From JBHIKY01 sp042139015 (GTDB taxonomy: Bacteria > Bacillota > Bacilli > Bacillales > Marinococcaceae), in contig NZ_JBHIKY010000013.1 in the NCBI RefSeq assembly GCF_042139015.1, positions 1 to 64,000 of the forward strand: a stretch of DNA of 64,000 nucleotides. Direction: 5' to 3'. Below the pieces are notes generated by a model that was not told where the DNA came from, ran no database searches, and saw nothing but the letters and a program-made list of their open reading frames with translations. Shown here one piece after another: positions 1-8,284 of the stretch (its first letter is position 1; the number at the start of each line of letters is the position of its first letter). Position numbers and translations under genes: made by a program.

Positions 1-79
1 GGGAAGTTTGATTATTTAACACCAGAAAATCACCTCTTTTTTGTTTGATATTTATATTATATCTCACACATGAAAAAGA

Positions 80-103
80 CTAGAAAACAATTTTGTTTTC
101 TAG
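80..103. repeat. 24-base palindrome, 11-base arms
   Basis: CTAGAAAACAA at 80-90 is repeated as its exact complement at 93-103 with two T in the middle. It is AT-rich and could be an operator or a weak hairpin. Which gene it belongs to lies to the left of the window or is unknown. Confidence 0.45.
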
Positions 104-215
104 CCAAAAATCGTATTTTATCGGGTACTTTTTCAGCAGCCTCGCTGCTCTTCCCACTGGAGTCTTCGGACTTGTCCCCTGCTATCTTCTATTTAGGTTA
201 CTACTTTTTCTATAA

Positions 216-241
216 AAAGGGGCCTTTGCTACAGCCCCTTT
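216..241 (-). terminator. Rho-independent terminator-like hairpin
   Basis: AAAGGGGC (216-223) pairs with GCCCCTTT (234-241) around a 10-base loop. Read on the minus strand the stem runs into TTTTTATAG. Read on the plus strand a T run follows about 10 bases later, so it could act in either direction. No gene in the window needs it, so it may close a gene left of the window. Confidence 0.5.
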
Positions 242-461
242 GCGTTAAATTGCGTTTTTTAGTTGTTTGACCTGGAGTCCCCGTCTTCTCGAAAATTCTA
301 TCGAGTGGTGCAGGCGGACATGAGGTACGCTATTTGTCTGAATGACAGAGAATTTGGCTCCCTTTTCAGCTGATAACGGAACCAATGTCCGGCAGCGTCT
401 TAAAACGGTGCTGTTTGGAGGAAATAGCGGAACCAAGAATTGACTCGATTGATAATTGTAA

Positions 462-501
462 GAAAAAAACACACGGGGCTCTAAATTGAGAAACCCGTGT
501 G
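462..501 (-). terminator. Terminator of the malic enzyme gene
   Basis: On the minus strand CACACGGG (501-494) pairs with CCCGTGTG (477-470) and a run of seven T follows. It starts 24 bases after the stop codon of the malic enzyme gene and has the shape of a Rho-independent terminator. Confidence 0.85.
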
Positions 502-525
502 ACTGAAAGTTTATTATAAACAGAA

Positions 526-1725
526 CTATGCGTTTACCTTGTTTACGATTTTATGCTTCGCCGCCCCCGATTTTATGGCTGCAAGAGCTACTGCATCGGC
601 GACTTCTTTGACGACTCGTTTATCGAGCGGATTGGGAATGACATAATCCTCGTTCAATTCATGGTCTTCGATCAAGCCGGCGATGGCATGAGCGGCAGCA
701 ATTTTCATTTCTTCATTAATCTCTGAGGCACGCACGTCCAGTGCTCCGCGGAAAACTCCGGGAAATGCAAGGACATTATTGACCTGATTTGGAAAATCAG
801 AGCGCCCTGTTCCAATAACTCTCACCCCGGCTTCTTTTGCGGCATCAGGGAGGATTTCCGGCTCAGGATTCGCCATCGCAAAAATGATTGGATCCTCTGC
901 CATTGATTGCACCATTTCCTGCGAAATACATCCGGCTGTGGAAACACCGATCACGACATCGGCTTTTTTTATCACCTCATCAAGAGTACCGGCAATTTGA
1001 TTGTGGTTAGTGACAGCAGCCATTTCATCCTTAAGCACGTTCATTCGTTCGGTTCGTCCTTCATATATGGCCCCTCTGGAATCACACATAATAATATCCT
1101 TGCTGCCAAGAGACAATAACAGCTTTGTGACTGCGATCCCTGCCGCACCGGCTCCGTTAATGATTATTTTAGAATTCTGGACCGTTTTTCCAACAAGCTT
1201 CAGAGCATTGATCAGCCCTGCCAGCGTAACAATGGCCGTTCCATGCTGATCATCATGAAAAACCGGTATATTCAGTTCTTTTTTTAATGTTTCTTCGATG
1301 ATAAAACAATCAGGAGAAGCGATATCCTCCAGATTAATTCCGCCGAAGGTAGGTTCTAGTGCTTTTACAGTAGTAATAAAGCTTTCCGGGTCTTTGTTGT
1401 TGATGCATAAAGGGAAAGCATCGACATTCGCAAATTCTTTAAACAAAATTGACTTTCCTTCCATCACCGGCATGGATGCCTCCGGCCCAATGTTACCGAG
1501 ACCGAGCACAGCGGAACCATTGCTGACGACGGCTACCAGATTGCCTTTGCTTGTATACTCATATACGTCATCAATATTATTGCTTATTTCCTTGCATGGC
1601 TCTGCCACTCCTGGAGAATAGGCCAATCCTAAGTCTTGATTGCTTTCGAGTGTGATCTTCGAATGCGTTCCAATTTTGCCGTTCTGCTCTCTATGCATTT
1701 TTAATGCTTTCTCTCTCATAGACAT
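526..1725 (-). CDS. ytsJ: NADP-dependent malic enzyme (YtsJ type)
   Basis: This enzyme oxidatively decarboxylates malate to pyruvate in the cytoplasm and supplies NADPH. The 399-residue product has the family signatures YSPGVAEPC near residue 36, DDQHGTAIV near 161, and the dinucleotide-binding GAGAAGIAV near 195. The length matches the short bacterial malic enzymes without a phosphotransacetylase domain. The frame stays open upstream to 1806, but the start at 1725 is preferred: it follows AAGGAGGG by about nine bases and gives the family's usual N-terminus (MSMREKAL). The gene is single, ends in a clear terminator and is separated from the sugar operon behind it by a hairpin. It is probably housekeeping carbon metabolism. 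The B. subtilis symbol is by similarity only. Confidence 0.93.
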   Translation of the reverse strand: MSMREKALKMHREQNGKIGTHSKITLESNQDLGLAYSPGVAEPCKEISNNIDDVYEYTSKGNLVAVVSNGSAVLGLGNIGPEASMPVMEGKSILFKEFANVDAFPLCINNKDPESFITTVKALEPTFGGINLEDIASPDCFIIEETLKKELNIPVFHDDQHGTAIVTLAGLINALKLVGKTVQNSKIIINGAGAAGIAVTKLLLSLGSKDIIMCDSRGAIYEGRTERMNVLKDEMAAVTNHNQIAGTLDEVIKKADVVIGVSTAGCISQEMVQSMAEDPIIFAMANPEPEILPDAAKEAGVRVIGTGRSDFPNQVNNVLAFPGVFRGALDVRASEINEEMKIAAAHAIAGLIEDHELNEDYVIPNPLDKRVVKEVADAVALAAIKSGAAKHKIVNKVNA

Positions 1726-1835
1726 GGAATATGCCCTCCTTTTTTCATTAATCAAAAAATTCAATATATTAAAACTATAATTCGATAGTTTTCTTAAACT
1801 TTTCATCCACTATTCCTACCTGAAAGTATAAAGAG

Positions 1836-1864
1836 ATACAGCCACGAACCTGCAGTGGCTGTAT
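1836..1864. terminator. Hairpin ending the Gfo/DUF993 operon
   Basis: ATACAGCCAC (1836-1845) and GTGGCTGTAT (1855-1864) form a perfect 10-base-pair stem. The T-rich tail is better on the plus strand, but the position, after the last gene of the minus-strand operon, fits termination of that operon as well. Confidence 0.6.
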
Positions 1865-1936
1865 TTTATTCTTTCATCTATTTATCTCTCCACTCCTGTG
1901 CACTATCTTTTTGCTTCAACGAATGCTGAGGCTTTG

Positions 1937-2758
1937 TTATACGTGCTCCAGATAACTTGCTTTCATTTGCTTTAACGTTTCATCTCCGGGCTGATCCCAG
2001 ATAGCCTGATTAATAATTTCCACTTCAATCGGACCGTGGTAACCTGCCTCTTCCACCGCTTTTCTCATCCTGCGCAGTTCAATAATGCCGTCTCCCATCA
2101 TCCCTCTGCCCTTGAACATATCCGGCATAGGCACCACCCAGTCCGACACATGAAAACCGAGAATATTCCTGCCTGCACGTTGAATTTCTTTATACAGCTC
2201 AGGGTCCCACCAAACATGAAATACATCGACTACAACCCCGACCTGGGAAGTGTTCACGTTTTCGCTGATTGTATTTGCCTGGCCAAGTGTGGAAATGACA
2301 GATCGGTCAGCCGCATACATTGGATGCAGCGGTTCAATACCAAGCTTAACTCCATGCTTTTCAGCAAACGGCACCAGCTCTTCAATACCTTCTTCGACCC
2401 ATTTTCTCGCACTGTCAATGTCGCGACTTGACGGAGGGCCGCAGACAAGCACCAGCACATCCGTGCCAAGCTCTGCCGCTTCTTCAATTGCACGGCGGTT
2501 GTCTTCTATTTTTTCTTTTCTCTCTGACGCCGACTCTGCTGGAAACATTCCACCCCGGCAGACGCTTGATACCTGCAATCCAGCATCTTGAATTAGCTTT
2601 CGGCTCTGCTTTAATCCGATTTCGTGAATTTTATGGCGCCATACGGAGATCCACGGTACTTCCTGCCGTACGCAGCCCTGGACAGCTTCTTCAAGATTCC
2701 AGCTCTCCGTTGTAATTTGATTTAAACTGAGTCGTTCAATGGATGGAGCTTCACTCAT
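1937..2758 (-). CDS. Sugar phosphate isomerase/epimerase-like TIM-barrel protein
   Basis: This 273-residue protein belongs to the xylose-isomerase-like TIM-barrel (AP endonuclease 2) superfamily. Members isomerise, epimerise or dehydrate sugars and keto-inositols, and several act as eliminases on 3-keto-glycosides. Visible barrel motifs with likely metal ligands are GIEPLHP in the middle, VVVDVFHVWWDP, GFHVSDW and IEVEII near the end. The start overlaps the stop of the DUF993 gene by four bases (ATGA), with an AGGAGG-type site inside the upstream gene, so translation is coupled. It is the third gene of an operon with a Gfo/Idh/MocA dehydrogenase and a DUF993 protein, which suggests it works on an oxidised sugar. 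The substrate is unknown. Confidence 0.88.
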   Translation of the reverse strand: MSEAPSIERLSLNQITTESWNLEEAVQGCVRQEVPWISVWRHKIHEIGLKQSRKLIQDAGLQVSSVCRGGMFPAESASERKEKIEDNRRAIEEAAELGTDVLVLVCGPPSSRDIDSARKWVEEGIEELVPFAEKHGVKLGIEPLHPMYAADRSVISTLGQANTISENVNTSQVGVVVDVFHVWWDPELYKEIQRAGRNILGFHVSDWVVPMPDMFKGRGMMGDGIIELRRMRKAVEEAGYHGPIEVEIINQAIWDQPGDETLKQMKASYLEHV

Positions 2759-3942
2759 AGCGTCTTTACCTCCTGTCTGACACCTGCCTGTTCAAGTACA
2801 AGCTGCATTCTTTTCACGGCCATTTCCGGTTCAAGGAGAAGGCCGGCATCGTCCGCCATGACAAATAAGTCAGCAAGGTGGACGATGGAACGCGAGCCCT
2901 CCGCACCGCCAATCATGCGGAAATGAGACTGATGCCCGTTCAAATATGCCATAAACACAACTCCAGTCTTATAAGCGAAAGTAGGTTTTTGGAAAATATG
3001 CCGTGATAAAGGTACCGTTTTTTCTAATATCTCATCATACTTTTCCAGTTTCCCTTCATCCAGTGCGTGAAGAGCAGCGGAAGCAGCCGGCGCAATGGCG
3101 TCAAAAATACCTAACAGCGCGTGGCTGTAACCTTGCTCATCACCTTTGATCAGGGTTGGATAATTAAAATCATCCCCTGTATACATGCGGACCGTGTCCG
3201 GAAGCAGCCGGCGCATATCAATTTCTTTCTGCGCATCCAGCAGTGAAATCTTAATGCCGTCAACTTTATCTTCATTATCCCGAATAATCTTTAAGCAGAC
3301 ATTCATCGCCTGATCAATATCCTCATGACCCCAATATCCCTTCAGCGCCGGGTCGAACATATCCCCGAGCCAGTGAAGGATCACGGGCTGCTTAACACTT
3401 CGAAGGATATTGCCATAAATTTTTTCATAATCCTCCGGGCTTTGGGCTGAAGCAGCCAGTGCACGACTTGCCATTAAAATGATCCGGCCGCCTTCTCCTT
3501 CAACAAATTCACATTGTTCCCGGTACGCATCCTCCACCTGCTGAAGCGTTACGTCCTGGCCGGGAGCTAATTGATCTGTCCCGGTTCCGCATGCAATCAG
3601 GCCATCTACCTTGTCTGCTTCCTTGATGGAACGGCTGATCAATTCTTTGGCGTTCTCATAGCTGAGACCCATGCCCCGCTGGGCAGTATCCATCGCTTCC
3701 GCGACACCAAAGCCAAGCTCCCATAAATAATGACGGTATTCCATTGTCGCTTTCCAGTCTATTTGGGCATTTTGAAGCGGATCTGTATCAGAAAGTGGAT
3801 CACTTACGACATGCGCAGCTGAAAACGCCGTCCGCTTTTGAAACTTCTTTCCTTTCTGAACCTTAAAGGGAGCCGCTTGACTGGGAGTATACGTGTATAA
3901 TTCTCCTCCCGCCTTCGGGAGTGTTAAAGATAGACTCATCAT
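2755..3942 (-). CDS. DUF993 family protein, dihydrodipicolinate synthase-like
   Basis: This 395-residue protein matches the DUF993 family, which is related to dihydrodipicolinate synthase-type class I aldolases. A lysine in DGIKISLLD (Lys231) sits where a Schiff-base lysine would be expected, and ACGTGTDQL (about 118-125) resembles a phosphate- or carboxylate-binding loop. No member's reaction is known to me. The gene lies 10 bases after the dehydrogenase gene and overlaps the next gene by four bases, so the three are one operon. By analogy I infer a retro-aldol cleavage of a keto-sugar or keto-acid. TAGGAGG stands six bases before ATG-ATG, and either ATG could be used. Confidence 0.85.
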   Translation of the reverse strand: MMSLSLTLPKAGGELYTYTPSQAAPFKVQKGKKFQKRTAFSAAHVVSDPLSDTDPLQNAQIDWKATMEYRHYLWELGFGVAEAMDTAQRGMGLSYENAKELISRSIKEADKVDGLIACGTGTDQLAPGQDVTLQQVEDAYREQCEFVEGEGGRIILMASRALAASAQSPEDYEKIYGNILRSVKQPVILHWLGDMFDPALKGYWGHEDIDQAMNVCLKIIRDNEDKVDGIKISLLDAQKEIDMRRLLPDTVRMYTGDDFNYPTLIKGDEQGYSHALLGIFDAIAPAASAALHALDEGKLEKYDEILEKTVPLSRHIFQKPTFAYKTGVVFMAYLNGHQSHFRMIGGAEGSRSIVHLADLFVMADDAGLLLEPEMAVKRMQLVLEQAGVRQEVKTL

Positions 3943-3952
3943 TTACATCCTC

Positions 3953-5104
3953 CTACAGCTTAATATCCGGTACATCGACAAAACGGCGTTCCTTCCATGA
4001 CTGCAGGCCAAGGTCGGAAAGCTGTGTACCTTTCGCACCTTCCAGCAGATCCCATGGGAAAGCCTCGTCTTGATGTACATGCTTTAAGAACATTTCCCAC
4101 TGTACTTTAAACGCATTATCAAAAACTGCGTTATCCGGCACTTCCTCCCATTGCTCTTCAAAGTCGAACGGATTCGGAATGTCCGGATTCCACGTCGGTT
4201 TTGGAGTGTTTACACGATGCTGCACCTTGCAATCGCGGAGACCGGCTACCGCACTTCCGAGCTTGCCGTCAACTTGAATAGTCAAAAGGTCGTCACGGTT
4301 GACCCGCGTTGCCCAGGAGGAATTTGCCTGCACAATCACTCCGTTTTCCAGTTCAAAAATGGCGTATGCTGCATCATCAGCAGTAGCTTTGTATTTATTT
4401 CCTTCTTCATCCACTCGCTCTGGAATATGCGTTGCTCCCAGGCAGGAAACAGATTTTACATTACCGAAGAGATTGTCAATCACATAACGCCAGTGCGCAA
4501 ACATGTCTACAATAATGCCGCCGCCGTCTTCTTCCCGGTAATTCCAGGATGGGCGCTGGCCATCCTGCCAGTCTCCTTCAAAAACCCAGTAACCGAAATC
4601 TAATTTGACGGAGAGAATTTCCCCAAAGAATCCGGAATCAACCAGCCGCTTCATTTTCAAAAGACTTGGCAGGAACAATTTATCCTGTACCACGCCGTTT
4701 TTCACGCCGGCTTCTCGAGCAAGGCGGGCCAGTTCAACGGAGCCTTCAAGTGACGTTGCAGTAGGTTTTTCACAATAAATGTGCTTGCCTGCCTGGATGG
4801 CCTGCTTAATGCTTTCCGCACGGCGCACCGTCGTCTGTGAATCAAAATAAATTACATTATAGGAATCATCGAGACACGCTTCTAGATTTGTACTGTATCT
4901 GGAAATACCATGTGCTTCTGCCAGCCTTTGCAGTTTACCTTCGTTTCTGCCCACAAGAATCGGGTCCGGCATCAGAAATTCACCATCTCCGAGTGCCACG
5001 CCGCCTTGTTCACGAATTGCTTTAATGGATCGGATCAAGTGCTGGTTCGTACCCATCCGGCCTGTAACCCCATTCATGATTATGCCTATTTTATGTGTGG
5101 ACAT
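3953..5104 (-). CDS. Gfo/Idh/MocA family sugar dehydrogenase
   Basis: This 383-residue NAD(P)-dependent oxidoreductase is the first gene of the three-gene operon. The N-terminal Rossmann fold shows IIMNGVTGRMG (about 8-18), a variant of the glycine-rich loop, and the family hallmark CEKPTA (111-116) with the catalytic lysine. The C-terminal part has the beta-sheet domain typical of glucose-fructose or inositol dehydrogenases. Family members oxidise a hydroxyl of a sugar, glycoside or inositol. With an isomerase-like and an aldolase-like partner, oxidation followed by rearrangement and cleavage is likely, but the substrate cannot be read from sequence. A symmetrical element at 5244-5259 lies upstream. 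Confidence 0.9.
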   Translation of the reverse strand: MSTHKIGIIMNGVTGRMGTNQHLIRSIKAIREQGGVALGDGEFLMPDPILVGRNEGKLQRLAEAHGISRYSTNLEACLDDSYNVIYFDSQTTVRRAESIKQAIQAGKHIYCEKPTATSLEGSVELARLAREAGVKNGVVQDKLFLPSLLKMKRLVDSGFFGEILSVKLDFGYWVFEGDWQDGQRPSWNYREEDGGGIIVDMFAHWRYVIDNLFGNVKSVSCLGATHIPERVDEEGNKYKATADDAAYAIFELENGVIVQANSSWATRVNRDDLLTIQVDGKLGSAVAGLRDCKVQHRVNTPKPTWNPDIPNPFDFEEQWEEVPDNAVFDNAFKVQWEMFLKHVHQDEAFPWDLLEGAKGTQLSDLGLQSWKERRFVDVPDIKL

Positions 5105-5243
5105 CTTAATTCCCCTCTCTGATTGCTTGAATGTATCTTAATCTTAATAAAACGCATACATTCTGTCTTACTAGATATAGAAGGTTGGTCTCAATATCGG
5201 AAATGAGTTTGATTGTAGAGAATTATCTGTAAGCTGAACGATA

Positions 5244-5259
5244 CGTTAAGTGCTTAACG
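5244..5259. promoter_or_regulatory. Palindrome upstream of the Gfo operon, candidate operator
   Basis: CGTTAAG and CTTAACG flank a central TG. The perfect 7-base arms lie 140 bases before the Gfo start and beyond the 3' end of the AraC gene. It could be an operator for a local regulator. It is not a cre, because the central CG is missing. Confidence 0.4.
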
Positions 5260-5315
5260 GGGCTTATCCATGCAGGAGGGGAATTGTATCAACGAAATTC
5301 TCAATTTACGCCTGT

Positions 5316-5353
5316 AAAAAACCCCGGTTATTCATTTTCGAATAACTCGGGGT
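5316..5353 (-). terminator. Terminator overlapping the end of the AraC gene
   Basis: On the minus strand ACCCCGAGTTATTC (5353-5340) pairs with GAATAACCGGGGT (5333-5321), apart from one unpaired base, and six T follow. The stem includes the last codons and stop of the AraC-type gene, so coding and termination signals share the same bases. Confidence 0.88.
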
Positions 5354-6161
5354 CCTGGTGAGAGGTTCTGTATTTATATGGCGGAATCCCCATATATTTT
5401 TTAAATACTCTGTAAAACGTTGACACAGATTCAAATCCTACCTCAAAACAGATTGATGCAATGTCTTTATTTGTTTCAATCAGCATCTTTTTCACCAGCT
5501 CAAGCCGGACCTCGGTTAAATACTGCATCGGGGTTTTTTCATAAAAATCTTTAAAGATACTGTGAACGTAACGTGTACTCATACTCATTTTATTGGCCAT
5601 ATCCTCTGAGCTCGTAATTTCAAAATAATGAGTATCGATATAGTTCCGGAGCCATTCCGCCCTCAGCATGTTTGTGTCTGCTACCTGTGATGTCTGAGCT
5701 GAACGATAAAGAACGACTAATATTTCGGCGAGAAAAATTTTCAAAGCGAGGAAGCGAAGGGAGTCCCCGTGAGACTGTTCATACAGCATTTTTCGTAAAA
5801 GCTGACGAAGTTCACTGCTGTCAAACAGGCTCTGCTTCACTACTCTCGCGGAATCAAAAACTGGATAAAGCAGTTCATTTCGAACGGCACTGCTTAACGC
5901 ATTTTCGTTCCATTCCAGTACGAGAATTGTCATTTTTGAAGTGGATAGGATCGAATGATGCGTATAAGGCGGAATAAGCGCCATATTATCCAGCTCAAGC
6001 TTATGCTCTTTTTTGTCGAGTGTGCATGTGCCATTTCCTTCGAGTACGTATAGGATTTGATGAGTTTTATGGTAATGATTCGTTACGACATCTTTTTCAT
6101 TATGCTTGCTTTCATATAATTCAATCTCTCGAATCGGCGGTTTTTGGGATGCCCCTGCCAT
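5328..6161 (-). CDS. AraC family transcriptional regulator with cupin sensor domain
   Basis: This 277-residue regulator has an N-terminal cupin-like sugar-sensing half (HYHKTHQILYVLEG and the following hairpins). The C-terminal AraC DNA-binding domain holds two helix-turn-helix motifs, with FEVGFESVSTFYRVFKKYMG and PPYKYR close to the end. The frame opens at 6182, but ATG at 6161 follows TTGGAGGT by eight bases and is the better start. It sits between the uxuBA operon and the Gfo/DUF993 operon, all on the minus strand, and probably controls one of them in response to an intracellular sugar. The ligand is unknown. Confidence 0.9.
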   Translation of the reverse strand: MAGASQKPPIREIELYESKHNEKDVVTNHYHKTHQILYVLEGNGTCTLDKKEHKLELDNMALIPPYTHHSILSTSKMTILVLEWNENALSSAVRNELLYPVFDSARVVKQSLFDSSELRQLLRKMLYEQSHGDSLRFLALKIFLAEILVVLYRSAQTSQVADTNMLRAEWLRNYIDTHYFEITSSEDMANKMSMSTRYVHSIFKDFYEKTPMQYLTEVRLELVKKMLIETNKDIASICFEVGFESVSTFYRVFKKYMGIPPYKYRTSHQDPELFENE

Positions 6162-6266
6162 GGTGTTATACCTCCAAAGCAATACATGTAGTTTGATTTG
6201 CTTTGATTATACTATGCCTGCAGGTCTTTGGACAGCTGCGCCCTAAATAATGTGGTATTCTTTGCA

Positions 6267-7124
6267 CTAAACTCCTGAATAGGCGGAAAATCCACCGTCG
6301 ATCGGAACGACTATTCCGTTCACAAAACTGGAGGAACGGTTATCAGCAAGCCAGAGCAGTGTGCCCGTAAGCTCTTCTGCTCTTCCAAATCTTTCTGCCG
6401 GGGTCTGGCTGAGTATTTTATCCGCTCGTTCCGTCAATGAACCATCTTCTTTTAATAGAAGAGATCTGTTCTGTTCTGTGAGAAAGAATCCCGGGGCAAT
6501 TGCGTTAACTCTAACACCAGTGGGGGCGAGGTGAACAGCCAGCCATTGGGTAAAATTACTGACAGCTGCTTTTGCTCCACTGTATGCCGGTATACGGGTC
6601 AACGGCGAAAATGCGTTCATCGAGGAAACATTGATAATGACTCCTTCTCCCTTTTCAGCCATTTGTTTCGTAAATACTTGAGAAGGGAGCAGAGTGCCTA
6701 GGAAATTCAAACGCATAACAAAATCTACCCCATCTTCGTCCAAATCAAAGAAAGTCCTGGTGTCCTCCTCTACGTTATGGAGGTCCTGGGGCTCAAGAGT
6801 ATCCTTTGTAGTAGTGCCGCTGGGATGATTTCCACCGGCGCCATTAATAAGGATATCACACGCTCCCAGCTCTGATTGGATCGTCTGGTAAGCCTGCTGC
6901 AGTTCCACTTTAGAGAGTACATTTGCCGGAACAGCGAGGGCTTTTCCATGATTCTCTTTGATTTCCTTTACGACAATATCAAGCTTGTCTTTCGATCTGC
7001 CTATGACAGCCACTTTTGCTCCACAGGCAGCCAGAGCAAATGCCATCTCTTTTCCCAATACACCGCTTCCACCGGTAACTACTGCTGTTTTTCCATCCAA
7101 ATCAACATGAAATGGCACATTCAT
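6267..7124 (-). CDS. uxuB: D-fructuronate reductase (mannonate oxidoreductase), SDR type
   Basis: This 285-residue short-chain dehydrogenase resembles the Bacillus UxuB (YjmF) type, which interconverts D-fructuronate and D-mannonate with NAD(H). Motifs: TGGSGVLG (17-24) for cofactor binding, NGAGG (94-98), Ser168 and the YSGAK pair (Tyr181, Lys185). The insertion around residues 100-135 is typical of this subgroup and longer than in ordinary SDRs. The start at 7124 is chosen over the open frame to 7205 because it follows AAGGATGG and avoids overlap with uxuA, which ends 16 bases earlier. Pairing with mannonate dehydratase supports the call. Glucuronate isomerase (uxaC) is not in the window. 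Confidence 0.9.
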   Translation of the reverse strand: MNVPFHVDLDGKTAVVTGGSGVLGKEMAFALAACGAKVAVIGRSKDKLDIVVKEIKENHGKALAVPANVLSKVELQQAYQTIQSELGACDILINGAGGNHPSGTTTKDTLEPQDLHNVEEDTRTFFDLDEDGVDFVMRLNFLGTLLPSQVFTKQMAEKGEGVIINVSSMNAFSPLTRIPAYSGAKAAVSNFTQWLAVHLAPTGVRVNAIAPGFFLTEQNRSLLLKEDGSLTERADKILSQTPAERFGRAEELTGTLLWLADNRSSSFVNGIVVPIDGGFSAYSGV

Positions 7125-7140
7125 AAACAACCATCCTTGT

Positions 7141-8184
7141 CTATTTCGTTTTCTGTAATGTTTCCCAAATCCCACGCAGGTAAGAAGCTCCGAGGGCGCG
7201 GTCATATAGACCGTACCCGGGACGTCCTGTCTCCCCCCAGATCATTCTGCCGTGGTCAGGACGTATCGGCCCGGTAAACCCAGTTTCATCATATGCTTTC
7301 ATTATTTCAACCATATCCAATGACCCGTCAGATGAAAGATGGGAAGATTCTTCAAACGATTTATTCTTTGTTCTTTTTATATTGCGGCAGTGCGCAAAAT
7401 GGATCTTCCCCTGAGAGCCGAAAGTGCGGATCATTTGTGGAATATCATTTGCAGGCAGAGCTCCATAAGATCCAGAGCACAACGTCAGGCCATTATTAGG
7501 ACTATCATATAAATTCAGGAACCGCTGAACATTTTCCTGATTCGTAATAATTCGCGGCAGACCAAAAATTGACCATGGCGGATCATCCGGATGAATTGCC
7601 ATGTTAATTCCGACTTCCTCTGCGACAGGAATTACCTCCTGCAGAAATGAATTAATATTCTTCCACATATCCTCTTCTGTCAGAAGCTTAAACTCATCAA
7701 TTACCTCTTTCAACTCGTTGTTTTCATAGCTTGCATCCCAGCCGGGAAGAGTCAATTCTCCGCTTAAAGGATCAACTGAGGTAATATGCTCATGATCATA
7801 AATAAGAGCAGTGGAGTCATCCGGCAGAACAAAATCGAGCTGGGAACGGGTCCAGTCAAACACAGGCATGAAATTATAGCACACCGTTTCAATGCCTTCA
7901 GCTGCAAGATTTCTCAGCGTCTGTTTGTAATTTTCTACATAACTCGAAGCTTCTCTTTTACCGAGCTTAATATCTTCGTGCACCGGTACACTTTCAATAA
8001 CCTCCAATGACAGATTGTGCGACTCAATTTCCTTCCGCAGCTGCCTGATTTTTTCCTGCGGCCAGACCTCGCCGACAGGAATATCATAGACAGCAGAAAC
8101 AATCCCGGTTACTCCTGGAATTTGTTTAATATAGGCCAGGCTTACGGGATCCTCCTCTCCAAACCACCTTAATGTAAATTTCAC
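7141..8184 (-). CDS. uxuA: Mannonate dehydratase
   Basis: UxuA dehydrates D-mannonate to 2-keto-3-deoxygluconate. The 347-residue product shows the family's metal and active-site residues: MAIHPDDPPW (His198), TLCSGSYG (Cys236), HFAHCRNIK (His263 and His266) and IRPDHGRMIW (Asp310, His311). The length is normal. Translation starts at GTG, preceded by AAGGTGAT at seven bases. It is followed after 16 bases by uxuB, so the two steps from fructuronate to KDG are made together. A TIM-barrel epimerase lies about 100 bases upstream and may be in the same transcript. Confidence 0.95.
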   Translation of the reverse strand: MKFTLRWFGEEDPVSLAYIKQIPGVTGIVSAVYDIPVGEVWPQEKIRQLRKEIESHNLSLEVIESVPVHEDIKLGKREASSYVENYKQTLRNLAAEGIETVCYNFMPVFDWTRSQLDFVLPDDSTALIYDHEHITSVDPLSGELTLPGWDASYENNELKEVIDEFKLLTEEDMWKNINSFLQEVIPVAEEVGINMAIHPDDPPWSIFGLPRIITNQENVQRFLNLYDSPNNGLTLCSGSYGALPANDIPQMIRTFGSQGKIHFAHCRNIKRTKNKSFEESSHLSSDGSLDMVEIMKAYDETGFTGPIRPDHGRMIWGETGRPGYGLYDRALGASYLRGIWETLQKTK

Positions 8185-8284
8185 CTACTATCACCTTCTA
8201 TGTTTGGCTTAAACGTTCTCTATTTATTTTAACAGCTTGTTTTTCAGCGTGCAGGCTTCTTATATAAATCCTTTCTTAAGTTCT

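Larger units (their letters stand above)
1..525. other. Left-edge intergenic stretch without a supported gene
   Basis: No reading frame here has a good ribosome binding site together with a recognisable product. The stretch holds a 24-base near-perfect palindrome (80-103), a GC-rich hairpin at 216-241, and the malic enzyme terminator at 462-501. A 75-codon minus-strand frame at 245-472 is rich in Arg, Pro and Ser and looks like translated repeat or non-coding DNA rather than a protein. It might be annotated as a hypothetical protein elsewhere, but nothing in the sequence supports that. Confidence 0.6.

Noticed and set aside
70..270. 66-codon plus-strand frame
   Set aside because: No ribosome binding site, overlaps a palindrome and a terminator-like hairpin, and the product shows no domain.
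245..472. 75-codon minus-strand frame rich in Arg and Ser
   Set aside because: It looks like translation of non-coding or repeat-like DNA; no start signal and no recognisable domain. It resembles short hypothetical frames seen in repeats, but I could not test copy number.
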